Source of the DNA: Smithella sp.
GTDB lineage: Bacteria > Desulfobacterota > Syntrophia > Syntrophales > Smithellaceae
Reading direction: 5' to 3'
DNA length: 64,000 bases
NCBI GenBank assembly: GCA_007244375.1
Contig: SCVW01000030.1
Coordinates: forward strand, 120,426-184,425
Both the position numbers and the translations under genes were made by a program. Shown piece after piece: positions 47,973 to 55,863 of this stretch (its first letter is position 1; the number at the start of each line of letters is the position of its first letter). A model generated the notes under the pieces. The model saw only the letters and a list, made by a program, of their open reading frames with translations. It had not been told where the DNA came from and searched no databases.

Positions 47973-49258
47973 GAATTTTCGGATTGACGCTTGTCGCGAT
48001 GCTTCTCTTCGGATTTCCTTTTATGGTCACCCTTTTGGGTTCAATCATCCTGTATATATTCATTGACATGCCGGAGATCGCTCCGAAAATGTTAATCGTT
48101 ATGGTGCAACAGGTATTAACGGGAGTGACCGTTCCGGCTCTCGTTTGTGTACCCATGTTTATTCTTGCAGCCGACATCATTACATCCGGAGAATCGGCCG
48201 GTCGTCTCATCAGAATGATAAAAGTTTTTGTTGGGCACCTTCTCGGCGGACTGCCAATCACAACGAATGTCAGTTGCACACTGTTCGGCGCAGTGTCCGG
48301 TTCCACACAGGCAACGGTGGCGGCCATCGGCGGCACCATGCGTCCCATGCTTTTACAAGCGGGCTATAAAAGTTCATTTACACTGGGGCTGATCATCAAC
48401 GCCAGTGACATCGCTTTTTTAATTCCACCCAGCATCGGATTCATCGTGTTTGGCGTTGCTACCAACACTTCCATTGGAATGCTTTTTCTGGCCGGAATTA
48501 TCCCGGGATTAATGATTCTATTGTTGTTTTCCGTTTATTGCTATGTTTATTCCAAGATAAAAAAAATCCCGACTTTGCCCAAATCAGACTGGTCAGAAAG
48601 ATGGTCTGCTATTAAAGAAGGTCTGCCGGTAATGGGCTTTCCTGTTATTATCGTAGGCGGTATTTACTTGGGATTGTTCAGCCCAACTGAAGCTGCGGCT
48701 GCATCAGTGCTGTATGCCATCATTTTAGAAACTCTCATTTATAAAAGTCTCTCGCTTCATCGCTTGACAGGCGCTTTTTTACGAACCAGCGTAATTACCG
48801 CGGTCGTCTTCATTCTGGTTGGTGCTGGTCAGGCGTTTTCTTTTTTAATAGGATTTTTGCAGATTCCGGCCTCTCTTCTTCCTCCTCTGTTTGGAGATGA
48901 ACCTTCCATGCTAAAGGTCGTTCTTATTATTGTTTCCGTTTACTTTGTTGCCTGCATGTTTGTGGATCCCATTGTTGCGATTTTTATTCTCAGCCCTGTA
49001 TTGCATCCTTACGCAACTGGGGCCGGCGTTGATCCGATTTTACTTGGTACTTTAGTGACTCTCCAGGCCGCCGTCGGTTCGGCAACACCTCCCTTTGGCT
49101 GCGATATATTCACCGCACAACTGATTTTCAGGCGACCGTACATCGAAGTAATCAGCCATGCCTTGCCATTTTTGCTTATATTAATTCTTGCAACAATTAT
49201 TCTGATTGCTTTTCCTGATATCGCGCTGTTTCTGCCTAAAATGGCGCTGGCAAGATAG
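47969..49258 (+). CDS. dctM: TRAP transporter large membrane subunit DctM
   Basis: 429 residues, about twelve helices, the sodium-coupled channel subunit. Family motifs: VPLFILAADIITSGESAGRLI-like segment (VCVPMFILAADIITSG), VSGSTQATVAAIGGTM, FLIPPSIGFIVFG, and the C-terminal LQAAVGSATPPFGCDIF. Full length and intact. A terminator-like structure follows. Confidence 0.94.
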   Translation: MRIFGLTLVAMLLFGFPFMVTLLGSIILYIFIDMPEIAPKMLIVMVQQVLTGVTVPALVCVPMFILAADIITSGESAGRLIRMIKVFVGHLLGGLPITTNVSCTLFGAVSGSTQATVAAIGGTMRPMLLQAGYKSSFTLGLIINASDIAFLIPPSIGFIVFGVATNTSIGMLFLAGIIPGLMILLLFSVYCYVYSKIKKIPTLPKSDWSERWSAIKEGLPVMGFPVIIVGGIYLGLFSPTEAAAASVLYAIILETLIYKSLSLHRLTGAFLRTSVITAVVFILVGAGQAFSFLIGFLQIPASLLPPLFGDEPSMLKVVLIIVSVYFVACMFVDPIVAIFILSPVLHPYATGAGVDPILLGTLVTLQAAVGSATPPFGCDIFTAQLIFRRPYIEVISHALPFLLILILATIILIAFPDIALFLPKMALAR

Positions 49259-49610
49259 AAAAGATTTTAAATCCTTGAAAAATGTGAAAAGCCTTAATCC
49301 CGAACGGGTGTCCGGCCTTTTTGCCTTATGATTATAATAGAAATGGTATTGTCTGAAGCGCGACAGTGATTCAGTGCTTTTGCGTGTTTTCTGACCTTGC
49401 GAAATTAAGAGAAGTAGATGTATTAATTTAGCGGTAATTTTTATTAACCTCTCATTGCATGATACATACGCAAGTGGAGGATATGTATTGACGATCGTTT
49501 CTCTTTTAAGTATCATCGCCAAAAAACAGGCAGAAAATTCACTTTGCCATTCCCGCGCATCCGGTTTTCACTGGATGCAAACGACGGGAATCCATTCGGG
49601 AGAAAATGAG
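49259..49610 (+). other. 352-bp intergenic region with terminator-like hairpin and a REP remnant
   Basis: At 49287-49324 an AAGCC...CCCGAACGGG...GGCCTTTTT structure could end dctPQM transcription. At about 49547-49594 ATTCCCGCGCATCCGG ... GACGGGAATCC is a palindromic dispersed-repeat remnant. A long upstream frame runs into the flavodoxin gene through this repeat but is not credible coding sequence. Confidence 0.45.
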
Positions 49611-50066
49611 ATGGCTACGATATTAATCGTATATCATTCGCAGACGGGAAAAACTCAGAAAATGGCTGAAACCGTTGCCGAAGGGGCAAAATCCATCGAA
49701 GGCGTGGAAGTAGTTTTGAAAAAAGCTGCGGATGCCACGCTGGAAGATCTGTTGGCAGCAGACGGTTTGGCTATCGGCACGCCAGAAAATTTCGGTTACA
49801 TGTCCGGAATGATCAAAGATTTTTTTGACCGGACGTATGTAGGCGCACAGGAAAAAGTTTTCCGTAAACCTTTTGTCGTTTTCATCAGTGCGGGAAACGA
49901 CGGCACAGGAGCGCTAAGATCTATCGAGCGCATTGCGCTGGGCTATAAATTTAAAACCGTTTATTCGCCGGTTATTGCCAAAGGTGCGATTACTGAAGAA
50001 ATCCTCAATCAATGCCATGAACTCGGCGCGACAATCGCCGGCGGCTGCCAGATGCATATTTATTAA
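49611..50066 (+). CDS. flavodoxin-family protein
   Basis: 151 residues, flavodoxin fold with the FMN phosphate loop HSQTGKTQKMAE (9-20), a TPENFGYMSGMIKDFFDRT segment that stacks on the flavin, and FVVFISAGNDGTGALRSIERIA. Probably a small electron carrier or an NAD(P)H:flavin/quinone reductase-like protein; partner unknown. Start at 49611 is supported by CGGGAGA; the longer frame from 49455 crosses a repeat. Single gene. Confidence 0.85.
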   Translation: MATILIVYHSQTGKTQKMAETVAEGAKSIEGVEVVLKKAADATLEDLLAADGLAIGTPENFGYMSGMIKDFFDRTYVGAQEKVFRKPFVVFISAGNDGTGALRSIERIALGYKFKTVYSPVIAKGAITEEILNQCHELGATIAGGCQMHIY

Positions 50067-50493
50067 TTACCTTCCTTAAATAGAAAGGAAAAACTGAGTT
50101 TGCTTATAATTCTTTATTTGTAATGAAGCCAGTAATGCCCGGCGGATGTCGGTGGCATTTATAGTAAGTGTTGGGGAATGTGCAGCAACGTCTAAATTAT
50201 AAAAGTTTCTTATTGTATCGATTATTGATATCTACACCATGACAAGAATAATAATTATGATTTATTTTATATTTGGTAAGTAGATTATTTTTCTTGTATC
50301 TCTTGTGGCTGCTTTTAGCGGGAAGCATTTTACCGAGTGGTTTATTCATAGGAAAAATGTTTCACGCTTTGATTGAATTTTTCGCATAAATGTCATATAA
50401 TGATTTAGCCTGTGGGGGGTGGATTTTATAGTTGTTAAAAACCCGCAGGGGATGAGATTCCCCGCGTGTATCTAAATAACGGAGGAATTTCGA
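50067..50493 (+). other. 427-bp intergenic region upstream of the acyl-CoA synthetase
   Basis: No gene is seen. It holds a weak hairpin TTCCTT/AAGGAA after the flavodoxin gene (about 50071-50092), the promoter at 50373-50401, and in the leader a hairpin with GGGGA/TCCCC arms and CGC ends (about 50447-50468), a short way before the GGAGGA ribosome site. No known riboswitch pattern was recognised. Confidence 0.5.
50373..50401 (+). promoter_or_regulatory. promoter of the acyl-CoA synthetase gene
   Basis: TTGAAT (50373-50378), 17 bases, TATAAT (50396-50401). The leader would be about 85 nt. Confidence 0.65.
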
Positions 50494-52296
50494 ATGCATA
50501 CCTGGACATTAGACAAACCGGATAATTTGATCGATTGGTGGCAAGAGAGCATTGCTAAGTTCGCTGATAGAAGACTTTTTGGTACCAAGAATAAAAATGG
50601 TACTTACGAATGGGTGACGTATAAGGAAGTCGGCGATCGAATTAATAACCTTCGTGCTGGGCTTGCTCATCTTGAAATTGGCAACGGCGACGCTGTCGGT
50701 ATTATTGCCAACAACCGCGTAGAATGGGCGGTTGCTGCTTTTGCCACCTGGGGACGGATGGCACGTTTTGTTCCCATGTATGAAGCCGAGCTTATTCAGA
50801 TATGGAAATACATTATTACCGACAGTCAGATAAAAGTCCTTTTTGTTTCAAAACCGGAAATCTATGAAAAAATAAAAGACTTTCCTAAGGATATTCCTAC
50901 ACTCAAACATATAGTCATCATTGATGCTGAAGGGAAAAATTCGATGGCCGTAATCGAAAAAATGGGAGCGGCAAAGCCCGTTCCTTCTCAACATCCCAAA
51001 CCGGACGACGTCGCCGAGCTTATCTATACATCTGGTACAACAGGTAATCCCAAAGGTGTTTTGTTAACCCACGGCAATTTTACCAGCAATGCATTGGCCG
51101 GCGTTAAGATGTACCCCGAACTTAAAGCAAATGAAGTAGTAACCCTTGCTATTTTACCTTGGGCCCATTCGTTCGGTCAAACTGCTGAATTATTTGGAGT
51201 TACGCATCTTGGTGGAGCTATGGGTCTTGTGGAAAGCCCGGCAACGATTGTTAGCGATATTCTTCAGGTCAGGCCAACATTTTTGGTTGCTGTGCCTCGT
51301 GTTTTCAACAGGATTTATGATGGCCTGTGGGCTAAGATGAATAAGGAAGGAGGATTGGCTAAAACCATTTTTGTGATGGGTGTCGAAGCGGCAAAGAAAA
51401 AACGGGAACTTAGAGCAAAGGGTCAATCAGATTTCATAACCAACTTTAAATACAGATTGGGGGATAAGATTGTCTTTAAGAAGATTCGAGGTCGTCTTGG
51501 TGGCAGGCTAATGGCTTCGATGAGCGGTAGTGCGGCCATGAACCCAGAAATTGCTCAGTTTTTCTTTGACATAGGCATTCCTGTTTACGATTGTTACGGT
51601 TTGACGGAAACATCACCCGCAGTTGCTATGAATGCCTCTTTTGATTACCGGCTTGGCAGTGTCGGTAAGGCTATTGACAAAGTCAAAATAGTTATCGATA
51701 AATCCGTGGTTGAAGAAGATGCCCCAGACGGCGAAATTGTTGTTTACGGTCCCAATGTTATGAAAGGCTATCATAACAGACCGGAAGATACTAAGGCTTC
51801 TATAACTCCTGAAGGTGGCTTTCGCACAGGCGACCGCGGCCGACTGGACAAAGACGGATTTCTTTATATCACCGGTCGTATCAAAGAACAGTACAAGCTG
51901 GAAAATGGGAAATTCTGTTTTCCTGCCGCTATGGAGGAAGAAATTTGCCTGATTCCTTTTGTTCAGCAGGCTGTAATTTATGGTATAAACCGGCCTTACA
52001 ATATTTGCAGCATCGTTCCCGATTTCGATGTCCTCTTGGAATACGCTAAAGAGAAAGGATTGTCGACGGATATTAAGGTGCTAATAGACCGACAGGATGT
52101 TGTTGATATGATCGGAGCGGCTGTTACCAACCAATTAAAAGGTAAGTTTGGCAGTTATGAAATACCCAAAAAGTTTATCCTTCTTTCGGAAGCTTTTACT
52201 TTGGATAATGGCACTCTCACGCCAACAATGAAACTAAAACGCAATGCTGTTCTTGCCAAATTAAAAGATAAAATCGAGGCTCTTTACAAAGAGTAA
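50494..52296 (+). CDS. long-chain acyl-CoA synthetase (AMP-forming)
   Basis: 600-residue adenylate-forming enzyme: phosphate-binding loop YTSGTTGNPKGVLLTHGN, the YDCYGLTETSP motif, FRTGDRGRLDKDGFLYITGRIKEQYK (split), and a C-terminal domain. The length and the LENGKFCFPA segment in place of the short FadD form match the large 'FAA1/long-chain' branch of anaerobes. It would activate fatty (or related) acids to CoA esters for syntrophic beta-oxidation or lipid use. Own promoter and strong ribosome site ACGGAGGA. Substrate chain length cannot be read. Confidence 0.9.
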   Translation: MHTWTLDKPDNLIDWWQESIAKFADRRLFGTKNKNGTYEWVTYKEVGDRINNLRAGLAHLEIGNGDAVGIIANNRVEWAVAAFATWGRMARFVPMYEAELIQIWKYIITDSQIKVLFVSKPEIYEKIKDFPKDIPTLKHIVIIDAEGKNSMAVIEKMGAAKPVPSQHPKPDDVAELIYTSGTTGNPKGVLLTHGNFTSNALAGVKMYPELKANEVVTLAILPWAHSFGQTAELFGVTHLGGAMGLVESPATIVSDILQVRPTFLVAVPRVFNRIYDGLWAKMNKEGGLAKTIFVMGVEAAKKKRELRAKGQSDFITNFKYRLGDKIVFKKIRGRLGGRLMASMSGSAAMNPEIAQFFFDIGIPVYDCYGLTETSPAVAMNASFDYRLGSVGKAIDKVKIVIDKSVVEEDAPDGEIVVYGPNVMKGYHNRPEDTKASITPEGGFRTGDRGRLDKDGFLYITGRIKEQYKLENGKFCFPAAMEEEICLIPFVQQAVIYGINRPYNICSIVPDFDVLLEYAKEKGLSTDIKVLIDRQDVVDMIGAAVTNQLKGKFGSYEIPKKFILLSEAFTLDNGTLTPTMKLKRNAVLAKLKDKIEALYKE

Positions 52297-52369
52297 TTGT
52301 GGTTATCTATAGTGATAATCAATGTTTAATTTTTTAATATTTTTCTTTTGTAACATTTCGAAAATTATA

Positions 52370-52378
52370 TGGTATAAT
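52370..52378 (+). promoter_or_regulatory. extended -10 promoter of the dodecin gene
   Basis: TGGTATAAT is a perfect extended -10 element. No good -35 is present (TTGTAA lies 19 bases up), as is allowed for extended -10 promoters. Leader about 130 nt. Confidence 0.5.
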
Positions 52379-52515
52379 ACAAACAATTGCTACTGAATCT
52401 ATTTTTAAAACCTGCTTTGAGTTTTCCATGCTTAATTTTGTTTCGGTTTACAGAGAAGGTTATTGAGGGAATCTTTTTTTATCAAACCAGACCAAAAAAA
52501 GAAAGGAGGAGAATT

Positions 52516-52725
52516 ATGAGCGTTTATAAGGTGATTGAAATTATTGGTGGTAGCGACAAATCATGGGAGGAGGCTGCGAAGAAAGCTGTTGAATTAACGG
52601 CAAAGAGTCTGAAAGAAATTAGAGTTGCGGAAGTTAAAGAACTCGATATGAGAGTTGAAAAAGGGAAGGTTGTCGAATATCGGGTAAAATTGAGAGTATC
52701 TTTTAAGTATACCCCTGATAAATAA
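52516..52725 (+). CDS. dodecin
   Basis: 69-residue dodecin: MSVYKVIEIIGGSDKSWEEA, KAVELTAKSLKEIRVAEVKEL, and a final strand VEYRVKLRVSFKY. Dodecins form 12-mers that bind flavins or CoA and act as storage or buffering shells. ATG 52516 follows GAAAGGAGGA; the frame open from 52387 has no support. The neighbourhood of acyl-CoA genes would suit a CoA- or flavin-binding role. Confidence 0.92.
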   Translation: MSVYKVIEIIGGSDKSWEEAAKKAVELTAKSLKEIRVAEVKELDMRVEKGKVVEYRVKLRVSFKYTPDK

Positions 52726-52768
52726 TGCTGTAAGTATATAATTTATTTCAAACAGCAAGCCATGTAAA

Positions 52769-52816
52769 TTGTCCCCTAATATTGGTGGTATAACTACCAC
52801 CCCTATTAGGGGACAA
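52769..52816. terminator. bidirectional terminator
   Basis: Perfect 13-bp arms TTGTCCCCTAATA/TATTAGGGGACAA (52769-52781, 52804-52816) with an inner GGTGGT/ACCACC stem, then TGTTTTTCT. Between the convergent dodecin and enoyl-CoA hydratase genes. Confidence 0.8.
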
Positions 52817-52892
52817 TGTTTTTCTGTTGATTATAAATTCGCACCCAATCGTTTCTCATCAAACTTAATTTGGCGGTGAAAACGAAAAGGTA

Positions 52893-53657
52893 TCACTTGA
52901 ACTTGGTGAAATCAGGTTTGCGTTTTTCAAAAAAAGCAATGAACGCCTCTTTGGCTTCATTCGATACGAGCATTTCTCCGAAAAGAATGCTTTCTTCTAT
53001 TATTTTGGCCTCGACAGCAGGTATCTGCTTGCCTTTCATTAAACTCTTGGTTGCTTTCATGGATGATGTGGGTAATACTACCAACTTTGCTGCCTGAGCC
53101 TGCGCGAAAGCTAAAACTTCAGCCACAGGCAGAACTTTGTTGACGAATCCCATTTCGCAGGCATCTTGCGCAGAAAATGGCTCGCCCAGCATTAACTTTT
53201 CTGCCGCGCGCTGGTAACCCGCAATTTGCGGCAACAAAAGACTGGAAGCAAATTCCGGACAAAGCCCAAGTTTGGCAAAAGGCATCGAAAATTGGGCATT
53301 GTCCGCCGCGTAAACGAAATCGCAGTGCAGTAACATCGTCGTTCCAATACCGACGGCAGGACCACAAACAGCCGCAATAACTGGTTTGGTAAAATGCATG
53401 AGAGCCTGTATAAATTGGTACACAGGACTTTGCGTGTCCTGCGGTGGGTTTTTGAGAAAATCATCAAGGTCATTACCTGCCGTGAATATTTCCGGTCTGC
53501 CGGTGATTAGAGCTACACTCACTTCCTTATCGGTTTCCGCGGATTTCAGAGTATCGGCTATGGTCTGGTACATTGCTGCCGTAATGGCGTTTTTCTTATC
53601 AGGCCGGTTGAATGTAATCGTAAGTATGCCATTTCCCTTGTTGGTTAGAATGTCCAT
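52893..53657 (-). CDS. enoyl-CoA hydratase/isomerase family protein
   Basis: 254-residue crotonase-fold enzyme: TFNRPDKKNAIT, the oxyanion-hole segments GNDLDDFL and CGPAVGIGTTMLLHCDFVYAAD, and the acidic residue in LGLCPEFASSL. This LGLxPE form is common in isomerase or hydratase members with one catalytic Glu. It hydrates or isomerises an unsaturated acyl-CoA. Start 53657 is set by AGGAGA 10 bases upstream; the frame from 53687 is rejected. Confidence 0.88.
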   Translation of the reverse strand: MDILTNKGNGILTITFNRPDKKNAITAAMYQTIADTLKSAETDKEVSVALITGRPEIFTAGNDLDDFLKNPPQDTQSPVYQFIQALMHFTKPVIAAVCGPAVGIGTTMLLHCDFVYAADNAQFSMPFAKLGLCPEFASSLLLPQIAGYQRAAEKLMLGEPFSAQDACEMGFVNKVLPVAEVLAFAQAQAAKLVVLPTSSMKATKSLMKGKQIPAVEAKIIEESILFGEMLVSNEAKEAFIAFFEKRKPDFTKFK

Positions 53658-53692
53658 TTTTATATAATCTCCTGCTTTCTTTCCCAATACGT

Positions 53693-53830
53693 TTATATCA
53701 AAGGATAATTATTATCAATGGTATTAGACTGGACTTGTTCCGGTCCTGTCTTAAAAAATTTCTTCAGGATATGGGCGTCTTCCTTGTCGCCCATATCCTG
53801 AAGGCGCTGACTGATTTTGATCGCTTTCAT
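53693..53830 (-). pseudogene. remnant of an AlkD-like DNA alkylation repair gene
   Basis: A 45-codon frame whose start overlaps the cupin stop by ATGA. It reads SQRLQDMGDKEDAHILKK and FFKTGPEQ, which matches the N-terminus of AlkD-type DNA alkylation repair proteins (RLxxLGDPExAxxLQRFFKTGPGxY). Homology ends after GPEQ and a stop follows 13 codons later, whereas the family runs to well over 200 residues. Inside it a perfect 16-bp inverted repeat (53762-53803) followed on the minus strand by a T-run looks like a working terminator for the cupin gene. Confidence 0.65.
53753..53803 (-). terminator. terminator formed inside the AlkD-like remnant
   Basis: Arms CTTCAGGATATGGGCG/CGCCCATATCCTGAAG (53762-53777, 53788-53803) with a 10-base loop. 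Read on the minus strand the hairpin is followed within 3 bases by TTTTTT (53758-53753). Confidence 0.65.
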
Positions 53831-54165
53831 GTTGATTGATATCCTTGCAGGTAGTCTTCACGCACAGGCGAAAAAACTTCAATGGCGATAGAGTCTTTCA
53901 ATATTTCGGCGCTGTGTTCCATATTGCCCTGGATACACCAACTGTCTCCTTTTTCAACTTCAAATGTTTCTTCGCCGATGGTCAGCCGGATTTTTCCCTT
54001 CGTCAGATAACCTGTCTGTTCATGAATGTGAGCATGTCTGGGAAGCACAGAGCCGGCATCCATTCTGAATTCGGTGAAAAGTGTCTTTTCGCCAAAGACA
54101 AGTGTCTTAAGTCTTATTCCCGGCAATGCTTCCTTAAATCCTTGTTTATTCGCTTTGTAGAACAA
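53827..54165 (-). CDS. cupin-domain protein
   Basis: 112-residue single cupin barrel. Metal-site motif 1 is HAHIHEQTGYLTKGKIRLTIG (split), with two His and a Glu; motif 2 is GDSWCIQGNMEHSAEIL, with the last His. A small cupin of unknown function (isomerase, dioxygenase-like or sensor). The TTG start at 54165 is 7 bases after AAGGAG; the ATG nearby is out of frame. The stop overlaps the start of a degenerate gene. Confidence 0.85.
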   Translation of the reverse strand: MFYKANKQGFKEALPGIRLKTLVFGEKTLFTEFRMDAGSVLPRHAHIHEQTGYLTKGKIRLTIGEETFEVEKGDSWCIQGNMEHSAEILKDSIAIEVFSPVREDYLQGYQST

Positions 54166-54237
54166 TTGCCATCTCCTTTATGTTCTCTGTATGTCGAAAT
54201 TGGATAATATAAAAATTATGCAAAATTCCTCTATTCG

Positions 54238-54307
54238 TCATTCCGGGCTTGACCCGGAATCCAGGAAGCACTTGATAATACTGGATACCGGCCTGCGCCG
54301 GTATGAC
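54238..54307. repeat. dispersed palindromic repeat (REP type)
   Basis: ATTCCGGGCTTGACCCGGAATCC followed by GGATACCGGCCTGCGCCGGTATGACA: two adjacent palindromes of the common 'TCATTCCGG' family (written here with arms split). Related units lie at 55817-55850 and 49547-49594. Confidence 0.8.
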
Positions 54308-54353
54308 AAAAATTATTTTTTACAATTACGCAAAGATCCCGGCTTATATAAAA

Positions 54354-55142
54354 TCACGGATAATTTTGTCCTGTCGGCCTAATCATTATTTCGCTGATGT
54401 TGATACCGGGCGGCTGAGTGAGCAGCCAGCAGATACCGTCAGCTATTGCCTGAGGCTCCAGTAATTTCCCCATGTGAGCAATGCCTTGATAAAAATTGTC
54501 TTCATTGTAACCGGCTACCTTCTGGAATTCGCTTTTTACGATTCCCGGCATAACCAACGATACCCGGACACCGTGTGCGCAAATTTCCTGACGCAGTCCT
54601 TCCACAATTGCTCCTACGGCGAACTTGCTTGAACCATAGAAAGCGCTGAACGGAGAAATATTTCGTCCGACTACGGAACCGACAACCACAATATCTCCTT
54701 TTTTACGGTTGACAAAGTATTTGGCTGCCAAGCGCATCAGATAGGCCGCTCCCAGCACATTGGTATTATAAACCTCTTCCCACTGGGAATTATCACTCGA
54801 TAACGTTCCGCCTGCCAGGCCTCGACCGGCGTTGACCACGACAATTTCATATTTACGGCCGCCTTCTTTCCATTGCAATGTTTGCTCCAGCAGTTTATCG
54901 ACATCCTCGGAATAACTTGCATTACCAACCACCGTAATTGCTTTACCTCCCTGTTTTTCAATGTCAGAAAGCAGTTTGGTCAATCTGTCTTTACGCCGGG
55001 CGAAAATGACGACTGCCGCACCGGCCTTGGCCAGTGTCAGCGCCGTCGCGCGTCCGATCCCTGAACTGGCACCGGTGACAATAGCTGTTTTTCCGGAAAG
55101 GGGTTTGTTTGATTTACCAGGGATTTCTTTTTGCTTTGCCAT
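54354..55142 (-). CDS. short-chain dehydrogenase/reductase
   Basis: 262 residues, classical SDR: cofactor loop TGASSGIG (23-30), NAGRG, a catalytic Ser in VVGSVVGR and the YGSSK active site (Tyr-x3-Lys). The FARRKDRL stretch after strand 2 suggests NADP(H). Substrate unknown. The second ATG (55142) has AAGGAG 6 bases upstream and is preferred to the one at 55148. It overlaps the quinone reductase gene by 29 bp, so the two are coupled. Confidence 0.88.
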   Translation of the reverse strand: MAKQKEIPGKSNKPLSGKTAIVTGASSGIGRATALTLAKAGAAVVIFARRKDRLTKLLSDIEKQGGKAITVVGNASYSEDVDKLLEQTLQWKEGGRKYEIVVVNAGRGLAGGTLSSDNSQWEEVYNTNVLGAAYLMRLAAKYFVNRKKGDIVVVGSVVGRNISPFSAFYGSSKFAVGAIVEGLRQEICAHGVRVSLVMPGIVKSEFQKVAGYNEDNFYQGIAHMGKLLEPQAIADGICWLLTQPPGINISEIMIRPTGQNYP

Positions 55143-55758
55143 ATTCATCTCCTTGTTTAATTGTTATAAGAGGGAAAAACAAATCAACATCCTGCCTGAC
55201 ATTTTTCAGCCAATTTTTGCGCTGTTTTTCCGTGCTGGTGACAATGACATTAAACGTCCGGCGATGGGAATGTTTGACACCACAGAGTCTAAAGATACAA
55301 TTTTTCCAGATTGTTTCCAACGGATCGCCAAAAACATCTTTTTCTCTTTTGGCTTCAGTGTTGGATGTATTGTAAACCAGCGCAGTTTTTGCTTTGAGCA
55401 GTCCTCGAGGAACGCCTTCGCCCGAATCGCCTTCCAGGAATTCATAGGCAACTCCGGGACGAATTATGCGATCCACCCAGCCTTTCAGAATGGCCGGTGG
55501 CTGCCCCCACCAATTGGGATGAACGATTACTATTCCATTTGCTATCGCTATTTCTTCGCAATGCTTTTTAATAGTGGCGGGTAGTTTTGCGTCTTCAGAT
55601 ATTTCCGTGGCATGAAGTAAAGGATCGAAATTCTCCTGGTAGAGGTCATGAAGAATTGCCTGATGTCCGTTGATTTTCAGCGCTTCTACCGCCGTCTGCG
55701 CGATGGCATGATTAAAACTTTTTGGGTCAGGATGGGCAAGAATGACGGAGATTCGCAT
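55114..55758 (-). CDS. NAD(P)H quinone oxidoreductase-like flavoprotein
   Basis: 214 residues of the flavodoxin-like NQO1/KefF/MdaB family: SVILAHPDPKSFNHAIA at the N-terminus, IVIVHPNWWGQPPAILKGWVDR for the flavin site, and the LYNTSN-type loop. Reduces quinones or other acceptors with NAD(P)H via FMN/FAD. The ATG at 55758 gives the usual MRISVILAHP start, although no clear ribosome site precedes it. Coupled to the SDR gene downstream. Confidence 0.85.
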   Translation of the reverse strand: MRISVILAHPDPKSFNHAIAQTAVEALKINGHQAILHDLYQENFDPLLHATEISEDAKLPATIKKHCEEIAIANGIVIVHPNWWGQPPAILKGWVDRIIRPGVAYEFLEGDSGEGVPRGLLKAKTALVYNTSNTEAKREKDVFGDPLETIWKNCIFRLCGVKHSHRRTFNVIVTSTEKQRKNWLKNVRQDVDLFFPLITIKQGDEYGKAKRNPW

Positions 55759-55816
55759 AGTAATTAAATGGACTTTTATTAAAGTTCCAACACCGTATAA
55801 AAACACGATAAAAAAA

Positions 55817-55850
55817 GTACTGGATGCCGGATTGAGTCCGGCATGACAAA
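55817..55850. repeat. dispersed palindromic repeat (half unit)
   Basis: TGGATGCCGGATTGAGTCCGGCATGACA: arms ATGCCGGA/TCCGGCAT (split for length). Same family as 54238-54307. Confidence 0.7.
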
Positions 55851-55863
55851 AAGTTCATTATTT

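Noticed and set aside
49455..49610. A 52-residue N-terminal extension of the flavodoxin
   Set aside because: The segment translates a palindromic repeat; the ATG at 49611 gives the normal flavodoxin start with a ribosome site.
50441..50470. GC hairpin before the acyl-CoA synthetase as a terminator
   Set aside because: It has no T-tract and lies between a good promoter and the gene, so it is at most a leader structure.
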